From Pteria penguin (Eukaryota; Mollusca; Bivalvia; Pterioida; Pteriidae), in NCBI GenBank assembly GCA_035048485.1, contig CM068587.1, positions 37,070,816 through 37,134,815 on the forward strand: a DNA stretch of 64,000 nucleotides, read 5' to 3'. A program made the position numbers and the translations under genes. The notes under the pieces were generated by a model. It saw only the letters and a list, made by a program, of their open reading frames with translations, was not told the DNA's origin and did no database searches. Positions within the stretch are counted from its first letter, which is position 1. Every line of letters begins with the position of its first letter. This document shows, piece by piece, positions 13,001-26,637 of the stretch.

Positions 13001-16000
13001 AAACAGAGAGGGAGGTTTCACTGAGACAGGAGCTACCTCCTTAGTGCGTATCAAAGTAGGCTCGCTGGTTGTACAACCTCCTACAGTACAGACTGTCACA
13101 GTATAACTATACACAGTGTATGGAGTCAGATTTATATCTACATACTCCAATGCATCCTCTACAGAGAAGCTAAAAGGAATACTATTATTTCTCTGAAGTT
13201 GATAATTTTGCAAAATTCCATTTGCAAATGTGGGTGGTACCCATGTTATTTTCAGCTGATCAACCACATTATTGATATATGAAATAAGTGGAGGGCTTAT
13301 GCTTTCTGGGGCATCTTGTGCTGTAACTATTGACTGCCAAGGGCTTTGCGTAGACCCTTTAGAGTTACTTGCCCTGATACTGTACTGATATTCGGTAAAG
13401 GGCTTCAGGTTAAGGTCTGTAAATTGGTAAGAATCTTTGTCTGTCTCAGATGTTCTAAACACCACTACCGCGTCAGTAAAACTCCTTTTCTGCACAGACC
13501 TAATTACTTGAGACTGACGCAATACTTCATACTTTGTAATGACCCCATTAGCATGAACAGGTCTACTCCATGTTATTTGAACAGAACTAGAATTTACAGA
13601 TCCCATAGTTGGACCTGATTGGTCTGAAGGCACTGTTTCCAAGGTGATAAATGACTGTGAGTTTCCCATGGTGCATCCTGCCTGAGTACAAGCTTCAAGG
13701 TTTACATAATATTGTGTATATGGCTGTAACCTTCGAAATTCAAATTCTGGATTTAGACCATCATACAAAGCAATATCTGAGCCAGTCTCATATATTCTGT
13801 AACTCACAATAATTCCATAGGGAAATGAGGGTGGGTCCCATCGTAAAATCACAGATGTTCCAGAGCTAATTTTCTCAACTTCGAAGTTCTGTAATCCAGC
13901 TGGCGATGTTTGTCCGGTCTGTACAATGGTCCAACCTGATGTAATATTTCCGACCGAATTAAAAGCTGTTATAAACACTTCATAATTAGAATAAGGCGTT
14001 AGTCCACTTACACGAGTGTATAAAGACATAGGGGATACATCCACAAAACTTAAATGATTTTGCAATGAAGGATCATTACCTACAAGTCGATAAGTCACTC
14101 TGTATTTGATTATTTTACCATTTGGTTGTACAGGTGGTTGCCATGATAACCCAAAACCAAAAGCATGAGTGGAGTTGAAGGTGGGCCGAGGCATCTGTTT
14201 TGGTGAGGCCTCAAGAGTCCTGATGGTGGTCCAAGGACTGGATACATCCCCTTTGGAGTTGCTTACTATGACTTTATATTGATACTGCGTGTAGGGTCGT
14301 AAGTCCTGCCCCGCATGGCGAACACTCAGAATATACACATCCACCCTGTTTATCAATAAATCTACCCTACTCCCTAACTCCCTATAATACACTAGATACT
14401 GAGTTATCACCCCATTGGGATTTACGGGTGGTTTCCATTTTACATCAACAACATTGGAGGAGATAACTGTCACCATTGGTGCACTGAGCCCCGTAGGAGG
14501 AGCTTCGTGAGTTCTGACGGTCACAGATGGACCTAATCCACAGCCATTGGATATTCCTCCTATGCAAACAACCAGTCTTGTGGAGTATTCCATGTATGGT
14601 CTAAGATCAGTAATGATTGCAGATAGATTAAGTCCAACTCTAGTCTCTACCTCTGTGTCACGGCCCGCATTCAGTATGACTCCATACTGGTCCACAGAAC
14701 CCTCTGCTGGTACAACAGGGTCCCATTCCACGTAGATACTTGAAGACGACAATGCCTGTACTTTACGTGCCTTCGGTACATTGACATTAAAGTTAGACGG
14801 CATGGTCACATGCACCATACTACTACTTATATTTTGAATTCCATTTCCTACAATTAGGTAATACTTGTATTCTACACCACTTTTGAGGCCGTTATCTTCC
14901 ATAGAGTAACCCACTCCAAAATAAATCTGCTTTGCTCCCATAGACCACACTCTCATAACAGCATATAACTTTAATGGTCCATTGAGTCTACGTGGTGGAT
15001 TCCAAAAAACAAGAAGTGATGTACTAGATACAACAACCAAACGGGGAGGACTGATTCCTGTAAAAAAAAATATTGAAAAAGGATGTTTTTTGTGGAGTTT
15101 ACAGGTTTCAATCAAATGGAGTAACCAAAATTCATAGTAGGAAAAATTGGTAAAGAACTTAAAAAGATAATTTTAGATTCATCCCAATGCTGTACTGGGT
15201 ATGTGTAATTATTTTATCTGGATTCATTATATTTTAGCAAAATTTATATAGCACTGTTCCTTGTGCACTAATTCATGACTCTGCTAATATTAAACACATT
15301 AGTTTAAACGAAAATAAGAACATCAGAAACTCTAACAAGAATAGCAAGAATGCCCTAAATCACGATGACACTTAAAAATTCACCATTCCCCCATTTTATC
15401 CTCAAATATAGTTGCACTTATTTATGTACACATAAAGTACTTAATATTTTTGTTATGAAAGTGTCAACATCTACCTATCTGTTCGGTGTTTTAGTTATAC
15501 AGAGTTACTTCCCATTTGAGAAGATATCTGGCCTATAAGAATTATGACATCATCAAATTCTATGGAAACTGATCTCAAACTCTGGGAAATAATGGTCCAC
15601 AAATGACGTTTTCATAGAAATTTGATGATGTCATCATTGTTTTACGTCAGATACCGTCACCAAAAATGAAACTTAAACTGGATGAACTTTTGTTGAACTT
15701 TTATAATTTGCAAAAAACTTTTACTGATGTTATATATCTACATTGAATTTTAGAATATAACCAATGTATCATCTTCAAGATATATATTACTTACCCTCTG
15801 GAGAGTCCTGCAAGGTGACTTTCGAGACGGCAGGACTCTTGGTACATCCAATATCAGTACAAGCTGTTATCTCCACCGTGTAGTTACTGTAGGGTAACAG
15901 ATCTGCATGAAATATAAAGTATCATCAACAAGACCCAAATCAATCAAAGGGAAAGGGAAATACATCTGACTTATATGTAGGACAGAAGTCACCAAGGAGA

Positions 16001-19000
16001 CGTACAATGAAAGATCAAAACAAGTAATGAAATACATGCAATAACATTACAAAAATATTGACTGTACAACAGATGTTATAATCAGTACTCAATTGGTGTG
16101 GTTAACCGGTTTAAGGACCCATCTTCCCACTTATCGCAAATGCAGTACAATCAAATGACACATTTAAAAATTCATCTTCCATAAAATAATCCTGTTTCAA
16201 ACAAATAATCCTCCATATAGGAAAAAAGGATCAACAAGTATCTCAGGTTGAGTGGTAATAAAACTATATAAACACATTTATTGACGTAGAGAAAGATTAT
16301 GATATCAAAAATATATAGAACGACATCAACATGAGGTAAATGTACTTTGCTGATTCAAGTAAAACTCCTGTTAGCACACTTTGATGATTTATGTCAAGGT
16401 CATACAATAATCAATAGACCTTTTTCCAATTTAAATGATGTAAGGGGACAATACTGGACAAATCAATTTTCACTACTTAGATTTGCGTCATGTTACTGTG
16501 ACGTCACAATGCAAGCATTGTCATAATAAAATTCCGACAAAAAGTAGATTGTTCGGTATTATGTCACTTACATCAATTAGAGTTGGAAAAAGGTCTATAT
16601 ATCTCTGTTTTAATTTCAGAAAACAACTCTACATTTCTGCACCCGATGCAAATATTTTATTAGTAAATGTTTTACAAACATTGCCACGAATTATGAAGTT
16701 GTCATCTTTCACTTTTCATTTCAGTAAATTTGAATATCATAAGTTTTTATGAAAACACTTTACTCAACCCAGGAAAAGGAGAAGCAGCTCCAGGATTGTA
16801 GAAAATCAGGATCTACACCAAACCAATGTGATTTAAAGAACAAATCATGTAGTGCACTGCAACCTTGTCATGAGTAACAATCACATGAAACTGATTTCAC
16901 ACTATATAACATTTACACTGATGTGAAAAATGTTTTAAAAACTTCTTAAACTGACAGACAGATGGACAAAATGACAAGCAGGTGGACAAGATGATTCATT
17001 AATATCAAAATATTACATGATTACCTGGGTAAAGATATTCCTACAATTCCAAATTATCTGTTGATGTTACTCTACAAAAATGTATAATGTTGTTGGCAAA
17101 TTCTACATAATGCTATGCAAAAACTCTTCCACTTACTTTTATATTGGTATGAGAATACATTTGGTGAAATTTTGTTCATAATGGAGGTTCCATCTGAATG
17201 TGTCAAGGTCAAAAGGTAATGTTTGATAATGCCATTGGGTTTTGCTGGGGATTTCCATGTAACATGAAATGATCGTGAGGTCACAGAGTTTATTTCTGGG
17301 GACATCATTTCATCAGGTTTTCCCTCTGCTGTTGCTACAGAAATCTAAAAATAAATATTATAATCAGTTATATTAAAATTTCATCAAGTTTATCAAGATA
17401 AAGATCTTTTCTAACCTTTACAATATATTCATTCCATCTTTTGAAATTAACAAGCAATACATAATGAAAGAAATTCATTTAGACTAAAACTATTTGATTT
17501 TCACACAAAGTATAGACTTAGATAGCTTGTTCCAAATTGTAGCTCTGTAAAGAATTTCATGTAGGAATGTGAATTTGCCAAATGTAAAATGCAATGTCAA
17601 ATCATCACAGGGTAGTGGTTCAAATACAAATGTATGTGAAATGTAAATTTGAGATTATAAAATGTTATTTTCACCGCATCGCTTGTTGAACAACCAGCCA
17701 CTGTGCAAGCAGTCAGAAAGTATGAGTAGGAACGATATGGCAGAATGGTAGTGTCATCTGTGTATTTCTTCTCTAAGCCTCGGTATAACTCAATACCATC
17801 CCTCGTCAAGATGTAACGAAGTATCTCTCCTAAAACATAAGTTGGTTAAATGAGCAGACATGTGAAATATGACCCCAAAAAATTGACAAAGTCATGAAAG
17901 GCTCTGCTGTTTGACCTTGATCTTCAACTCAGAAATCTATACACATACTCTCCATATCATTCTACATTTATATGTGACATGTGAGACCTGTAGGTTGAAA
18001 ATGTATTGAATTATCAAATCTCAACCAAAGTGTTGACATACAGACAGAATGAAGGAGATACAGAATGACAGACATACAGACGACAGACAGACAGAATGAC
18101 GGAGAGATAGACATGATTCCTAAAGGACAACCACATGAAGACAGGGCCATTAAAAGCCAAAAGCCACATGTGAACCAATCTTTATCAGAAACAAGAGTAT
18201 CTAATTCAGTAAAACTGATATATGCTCCCTGATAGGCAGTTATGATGCAGGAAATTGACGACTCAATTCATATACATAAAATCAATAAAACTGATGGATA
18301 CTCCAAGAAGCACAACAATAATGAAGGAAATGAATGACTCAGTATATACACGTAGAAAATCATTGTAATAATGACGATTTCAAATCTCAATGTATCATAA
18401 GAATATCCAATCGAGTCAACAATAAAACAACAAGTGATCTTAAACTAAAATGAGTAAGTTTGACCTTGATTAGTTATGAAATAAAACTTTTTATCATGAA
18501 CATGACCTTTCAGTAATGACCCTGAGTAACCTCTGTCCAAAAGCCCTAAACCTAAATAATATTTTGGTTAAGCATGATCAAAATCTGATGAAAGTAGGAT
18601 ATACGCACTTCGTGGTATTTTAAGTCATAGTTAATAAGTGACCTTGACCTTTCAGAAATAACCTTGAGTGACCTTTGTCCCAAAGCCCTTAACCTAAATA
18701 ATATTTTGGTGAACTAAGATCAAATTCTGATGAAAGGTATAGGAGATATGAGCTTGGACAGACAGACGGACAGACACACGGACACAACAGTGACTATATG
18801 CCTTAGTTCAGTTAATTGCCTATTTTATTAATCTACTTTAATTCAAGTTTTTGAAATGGCCTTCTCTGACTGTAACTGCACTTAAATGGAATTTCGTAAT
18901 ATAAATTTTAAAGAGTGCATTTGAGATGACAAGCACTTGATAAAAAACTGTACAAAATGTTAGACTCACCATTTGGTTTCTTTGGTAAGTTCCATGTTAA

Positions 19001-22000
19001 GTGTATGGCATAAAGTTGAGTTGGATTCACAGCAGCTTTTGGGGGTGCAACTCCCTCAGGAAACCATTGTTTGGTGGTGACCTGGCTGGCACCACTCCTA
19101 GTATCACCGGCACTATTTACCACCGAAATGGTATACTGGTAAACGGAATATGGCTCAAGACCCTCATCTGTTAAAATCATAGTCACAACTATTAAGATAG
19201 AAATGTACTTTCAAAATAAACCTTTTATTTAAACATAGGTTTATGGCATTCTTAGACATTTATACAATGGGCTCCTGCATGGTACATATCTTCATAACCA
19301 TCCAATGCAAAGTACCCGCAAAATGCTGTGACGATTTTTTTACAGGCCATTGTGTACCACAACATGGAGCCTTAATGGTTTATACAGTGTCAATCGAAGG
19401 ACAGATATGGTGAAAAATAAATCACAACAGGAAAATCTGAACTGACACTTAGGATCCAACCTGGGTCATCAGAAATAAATCTAGTGTGAACCCATTGGAT
19501 TCTGATGCATCCCAATACGAAGTATAGAATTCTAAGTTTGACACAACATTTACAATGAAATAGCATTATGTGATTTACTTCACATGAGCAACCTCAAGCA
19601 CTATGTAGTAATAATCCTGTAAGCTACTCTAGTCACACTAGTGTTCTGTCTGTTGGACGAGACAGTAAAAACCAAAGATTTCCCCTGTCATGGTAGGAAT
19701 GGCACATAAAAAATCCTGGACTGCTTCAGGTTTGTCCGTTGCAAAGGTATAAATTTCTATGTGATGCATCAGGCAGATGCCATCATCATATACATGAAAT
19801 AATCATAGAGTGATGTAAAACAATAATCAATCAATTAATATTCTTAAATGACAACTGTATGTGAATTCACTCCAGTGCAAAAAGCTGAAAGCAGAGGTTT
19901 TGACTTTTTGTTATACACGTATATATGGTTTTTTTTTAAATAGTACTTGACTTCATGTCAATATTATTGCATCTAACATTTTATCTGCCTAATGCATTGA
20001 ACAAAAATTTATACCTATGCAATGCATACACCCGAAGCGGTGGTAGCATAGGACTTTGTGTTTAATGCCTCAGCTGACAGATACCAATGACCCATCAGTG
20101 GGGCTCAGGCCCCGAACCTTTCAGTTACAAACCGAGCACCTTACTAACAGAGCTATGCTGGCTCCATATGTATCAGGACATATGCCTAGAGCATTTAATC
20201 TGTTTAAAATATGTATGTGAGACAGAGTACAGCCCAGGTGTTTTGAAGAAATTGCACAAAGTGTGAAAAACACCTGAAATCTCAGTGGGAATGCAAGTTG
20301 AAATTTACCTGTGCTCATTCATACCTTTGTAAATACACAGTGTATTGTGTAATTCTTGAATTTACACCTGGATGTGGCCCACTGTGGCGGGTGGAAATTA
20401 CAAAACACTTGTTTTGTATTTACAGCATCTCATTAAGACATTTTTAAATTCAGACTACAAAATTTCTGGAATTGCTTAGTAACTAATTAGGAATCAGTAA
20501 CAAGTAATTAGCAAATATGCATTAATAATGATCATAAAGCCAAATATGAGAGTGAAGAATGACTAAAACTTAACTGGTCTTAAATGTACACCCATCAAAT
20601 GACGGTTCTAAAAAAAAAAAAAAAAGAAAACCAAAAAAGTAAAAGAAAAGGGAATGTTTAAAGTAATTACCAGAAAAGCTCATGTTTACTCCATAGTATA
20701 TTCTATCTTCACTTAGAATGCAATCATCTATAGGATCAGGAGTGGTTGGCATGGGAATGTTACCATGGTAACCAGTTCTGAAGCCGCAATATTGAGAAGA
20801 CTTGTTAAAATCACATCTGTCACAGTAAGCTGTTGCTGAGGAAGCAATGGGACATATCGTACCATAACCACAACCTAGAAGAAACAAACATCGTCTTTTA
20901 GCCGCATGGTTTTCGTGATGTGTCAGGTATGAATTGTGAATTATTTTCAGCTTATGTAAAGTATGGATAATTTACCTAGATGCATATGTATCGGCAATAT
21001 GTCATATCCATGCAATGGCAAAGTTGTCACACACCCATAATGTAAAGGTCTTGTGTGCCTCCTTTTGAGGGAGAAATATTAACATATATACTGGACATGT
21101 GCATGTTTTAACTTACCCACTGGACATATCTGTAAGCATGTATATTAATTAATTAAAGGATATGTTATACCCTATTTGATAATTATTAAATTTGATCAAT
21201 GCATGCAAAATGTACAAATTTGAAAGAATTAGACAGACACTGGTGTACATATGATTAAGTTAATGCAATATTTTATGTACCTGTAAAAATATTATAGAAT
21301 AACATATACAATATTTAGTACACACTTCATATTTGCACATATACATGACAGGATAGCATATGTCATAGTTTAGTATCTACTCTGTTGCATGCTGGCTATG
21401 TGTGAAGGTAGTAGATCCAAAAGGCCAACTTTCCTTTTCACATGCATTTCTTGCCATTGTTAGGATTCAGATCAGATAAATCTCATTTACAAAAACATTG
21501 GATTTTTTATGCTTGATTCTTGTCTTATGTCACTAAAAATCATTGCACTTATATGGTGATGGTATCTGCTTGATGCAGTGCACAGAGATTTAGACCATCC
21601 ATAGCAGTGAGGGATCTCAGTTTTCGCTAAGGACGGGATGCCGATGAGTCACTGGCAGCACTTTAACTTGGGACCTCTAAGTCACATACACAACATCTAA
21701 CTGATCTAGCTAAAAAATGGTAAAAACTGGTTAAGCAGTTATGCGCTTTGCTAGAATTCATAATTAATTAATTCCGATAAGAATTTAAAAATGCTTGCAC
21801 ATTGAACTTATGACCTGCATTTTAATAATAAGTGATCAGTTACTTCCTCAATCATGTTGGTTATTTTCCATGATAAGCCCTGTAATATCCATCGTTATTT
21901 GTGAAATCATACTATGTGAAAATCATGACACCATCAACAGTGTGAAACTTAAACTGGCTATCTATTGATGTAACAAAGCTTATCTCAAGGTAAAGTTGCA

Positions 22001-25000
22001 AAAATCTCAAGTTTCATGAATAAAATCTCTCTGAACCAAATCTAACATATCAACATAAAAAAGTGGGTATACTGGTAGTGGACCATTTTATCGGCTAATA
22101 CCAGTTACTGGCTACTACGTTATTTCGGCTTATGAAACGTGAATTTATGAGATTTTTTCACATGACTGTCTCCAATACATAGTTTACTTAATATTACAAG
22201 TCATACAAAAATTTCGTCAATTCACGTTTTGAATACCCCTAGTAACGTAGTGGCCAGTAACTGATCTTAGTCGGGGAATGGTCCACTACCAGTAGAGGCA
22301 GAGAATCTCAAACTTTATATCAATACCTACCATTCTGCATGCTGGATGTATCTGCGCAAACATGTGTCGCAGGATTATAACCTATATAGTTACAGCACTG
22401 AAGACTGGACGAAATCTTCTCTATCCCACAACATTTTTCATTGGCAGCCGTTGTAGCATTAACATTAGGGTATATATGAACCTGTATCAAAAGAAAATCT
22501 TAATTATCATCATCAAAGCGTACATATATGGAAAATATGGCATTTACAAACCTAAGTTTTCATAGGATGTACATGTACAAATGTCAACTAAGTAAAAAGA
22601 TACATTTGTGAAACACTAACGACTTCATAGCAAAAAACAAGAGGCCCAACTTAATCATCACCCAACTGTGCACATGGTTTATGAGTGCAACAGGGGTCAT
22701 AAAATTAACATTTCAGTAAATGGCTTCATGCTCTCTATAAACCTGTATTCTTTATGATGTACAGGAAAAGAGAAGCAGATTTTAAAAAGTTGTCTGTTCT
22801 TGATACCGTCACACAACCCCTAGGCTAAACAAGGCAAATTGCTTAAAGCAGGACATATAGGCCATTTATGATGCCACAACATTTATATTGATGAGGAGGT
22901 TGAATAAACAGATCAATGAATCAAAAGTAATTTGTACATTTAATTTCAGTATGGAAAATTTAGGACAAGGCACAGAGAAATCATAGGAATAATTAAAAGA
23001 AAAAGTAGATAAGTTCTATCAAAATGTGATGTCTGTGAAGAAAAAACAGAGATTTTACCGACAGACAGAGAATGAAGTTATCCCTAAACATTGCTATGTT
23101 TACAAACCATAAAACAATTTCGAACAGAAGAACACGCGAAATCCTATGTACCCTCTCAACTTCACTTCACATATTTTTCAATTGGAACAACTGACTTTAC
23201 CTTTGTGTGACCGGTATCACTGGTACAACAGAGACTCAAATCTGCTGCATTATATTCCTCTCCACAACACACATGATCAGTTTTATTTGTGTACGCTTTC
23301 CCAGAAGTCAGGTTGCCACAGCAAACCAAATCACTGCTGATTATCTCATTCCCGCAGCACTGTTTCTTATACCCAGAACTCAGTCGACCTTTACAAATAT
23401 ATAATCAGGCATTAGAGAAAACATAAACATATATGAAAAGTCCAAATATGCCAAATTGTGAAATGTAGGTAAAAGGTCAAGGTCATGAGGTGAATGACCT
23501 CTGTGTAATTTGAAAGGGCTTTATTAGTGGAGTAAGCATGCTGAATATGAAGTTTCTCTATCTCTCGTGATTCGAAAGTTATGGCAAAAGTTAAAGTTGA
23601 CGACAGACAGACAAACAAGCAAACAAACAGATAGACAGATAAAAAACAATATACCCTCCATCTATCAATTGGGGCATAAAAATGCTATTGTATATGTTTT
23701 AAAATGAACATTTTCACAATGTTTTAACACTGTATTTAATAGGGGATTTTTTACTGTAAGATATTTTCACTTATACAGTGGGATGCCTTACACGCAAAGT
23801 TGGCTGCAACAGGCTTTATTTATCAGAGAATTCTCAAATCAAAACATTGAAACATTCTTCTGCCATTTCAGGTACATGTATCATGCTTATTTGAATATTG
23901 AAAAATACTGTGAATGTTTTAGTTTGATTCTTCTTTTATGTCACATCATGATTACTGCATCTATACGGTGACAGCTGCCTCTGCGTAAAACAGTGCACAG
24001 AAATTTAGACCTCTACAATAGTCCAAACCAAGGTAGTCAGGGATCTTTTACATGCCACTTCTACCATGACACAGGACCTCAGTGCTTACTACCTCACTCC
24101 AAGGACATGACACCAGAAAGCCACCAGTAGGACTAAATCCCACAACCTCTTCCTCAAGAACCAAGCACCTGACTGATTTGGTCTTTTTGTTATGCAAATT
24201 TATTTCCCATTTGAGCAGGTATCTGACGTCAACCCTTGTGACGTCATACAATTTCTATATCACTTCCTGTAATTTTACACCAGTTGCCACTTGACGTCAT
24301 AATAGTTTGACATTAGATACCTGCTGATATGGGAAATACATTTGTATAATGAAAAAACACCCAACTGAGCTACGCCAACTCTCTGGTAATTGACATCATC
24401 GGTTAAATAAGAATATTTTTTTTCACATTATGAGGGCTTATACAAGGTGAGAGCTTATACCCAGTTTTTATGGTGAAAAGCAAATGAGAGTCACTTCCAC
24501 TGGACGGCACATACAGCCATTCCAGGTTAACTTCCCAGCTGATGCTGCTACCGATTTATATCTTGATGAATGAAGGCAGTGTGTATAAAGTGCCTTAATT
24601 GTCTAAAAACAGAATATGAAGTTCAGATGGACATAGTAGGCCCTGAACACTTTGCCAAACATTTATCTACGTGAAAAAAATTGATTTTCATTAATTACCT
24701 TTACAGCAGATCTGAGCTCCATTTGTGGAGTATGGTACATCCTTACAGCATGAATCTCCATAGCCCACTGTCACCCGATCTTCTATAGAGTCCAAACAAC
24801 AAACCTGATCTGGCAACACTCGTACATACCTAATGGTGGAAGCAAGTGTAATAATATCAAGATTGTCCATACTTATACCGCAAACATTTACTTTCATGCA
24901 CAATGTTTATTTATGTGCTGACAGTTAGTATTTTGTTGTTGAGGAAATCAGCATATCTTAATAAAACCACAAAACATTCTGCAAATTAGCTTGTTTTTTT

Positions 25001-26542
25001 TTGTTTCACACTACGCCAAAATTAAATGTTGTTTATTCATTGTTTATTGCTACCAATATATGGTGACAACCAGTATTTTGTTGTTGACGAAACAAGCACA
25101 TCTAAATAAAAACCACAATCATTCTGCAGATTTGCTTGTTTACTGTTTTACACTACGCCAAAATTATTTCATTTTTAAGGTGGAGGCACCTTCCTCACAC
25201 ATGACTCAAATCTTCTATTTGTGCAATGGGCCAGCCTGGAGCCATGAGTAGTGACAAGAGGTATTTGTGTGCTCCTCATGCACTAGACAAACATTAATAC
25301 AATAGCTAAAGATGATTCACCTTAAATGAATCCTTAGTGACAGATGGGATCAAACCTGGTTTGTCTTTGTAAGAGTCAAGTGCGATTTCACTAGGCCAAC
25401 TTGCTTCCTCCTTCCAAGGAAATATATATAGGTTTGAATCTTGACTTGCCATAAGTGAGAAGGTACAATGACATTGAACCAAGTGCTGTGGCCCAGCACA
25501 GTGCTTCAGAATATGTGGTTCCCAAGGCACCCATTTCAAAATATAGAAATTAAAAGTCACTAATTACATAAAAGCAAGTACTTCAACAACAATAAATATC
25601 ACAGACAGTTTCTGTACCTATGCCCACAGCACTGATGATTATCTTGTAATAGATGGAATTTCCCTCCACAACAAACTGCATTCTGGGAAGGTTTCTCAAG
25701 GTACTTTGTATCACAACATTCAAAGTTATCTTTACTGTCATGCAACTTTCCACCACAGCATACCTGCATGAAATACATGGTACACTCCAACAAAGATAAA
25801 GACAGGATAAATATACATTTTGATAGCTTTATAAATATCTAACTTGCACATCAATTTTAGTAACGCTTGCTCTGTAACATAATTATGGCTAGGTATCACG
25901 AAATTAAGAAAAAAAACTTAAGCTGTATTTCAAGGTATAAGTGTAGTATATAAATGGTATGTCCTCTCCTTTTTAGTTTGTATTTGCAGTTTAAATGTAT
26001 ACATGTTGTATTTTCAACAGTTTATTTATATTCTCAAAGAAAATTAATAACATATAGATAAAAAAGAAGTTCCTGACAACATTTCACTGAATTTAAAGAA
26101 GTATCTTGATAGAATAAACTCATACTAGTTCTTCTTGATGAAATTCATACTAGTCTGAACAATTTGAATAACAATTATATTCATTTTCTTACCTTTGGAC
26201 CAGTAAAGCAAGTACTTCCACAGACACTCTGTAGAACTGGACACTCCACATAGGTACATTTGGTTAACTCTGGACTCATCGTAGAGAGAGGACTGAAATA
26301 AAGAATTGTTAAAAGATTATTTTTAATTGGTTTTAATCCGGAAATTTGCAAATGAAGGTTTGTAATTTATTACTCTTTTTCCATTCACTCTCAGAATGGC
26401 AAAAACATTTTTGAGTACTGCATAATTTGTGACCGATAAGAGCTTCAGTTTTCATATTAATTTAATATTAAAATAAATCAGAATTTAAAATTAAATTTTG
26501 CACTAAGATGTGTTTTCAAAGTATCTTGATACTATTCTTTTT

Positions 26543-26637
<95 letters not shown>

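Noticed and set aside
12363..14735. Several ORFs on both strands within the 3-kb exon
   Set aside because: They overlap strongly supported FN3 coding sequence in another frame; protein composition is not FN3-like.
26548..26635. CRISPR-like or regulatory array
   Set aside because: It is a simple AT dinucleotide repeat; no CRISPR arrays are expected or seen in this eukaryotic sequence.
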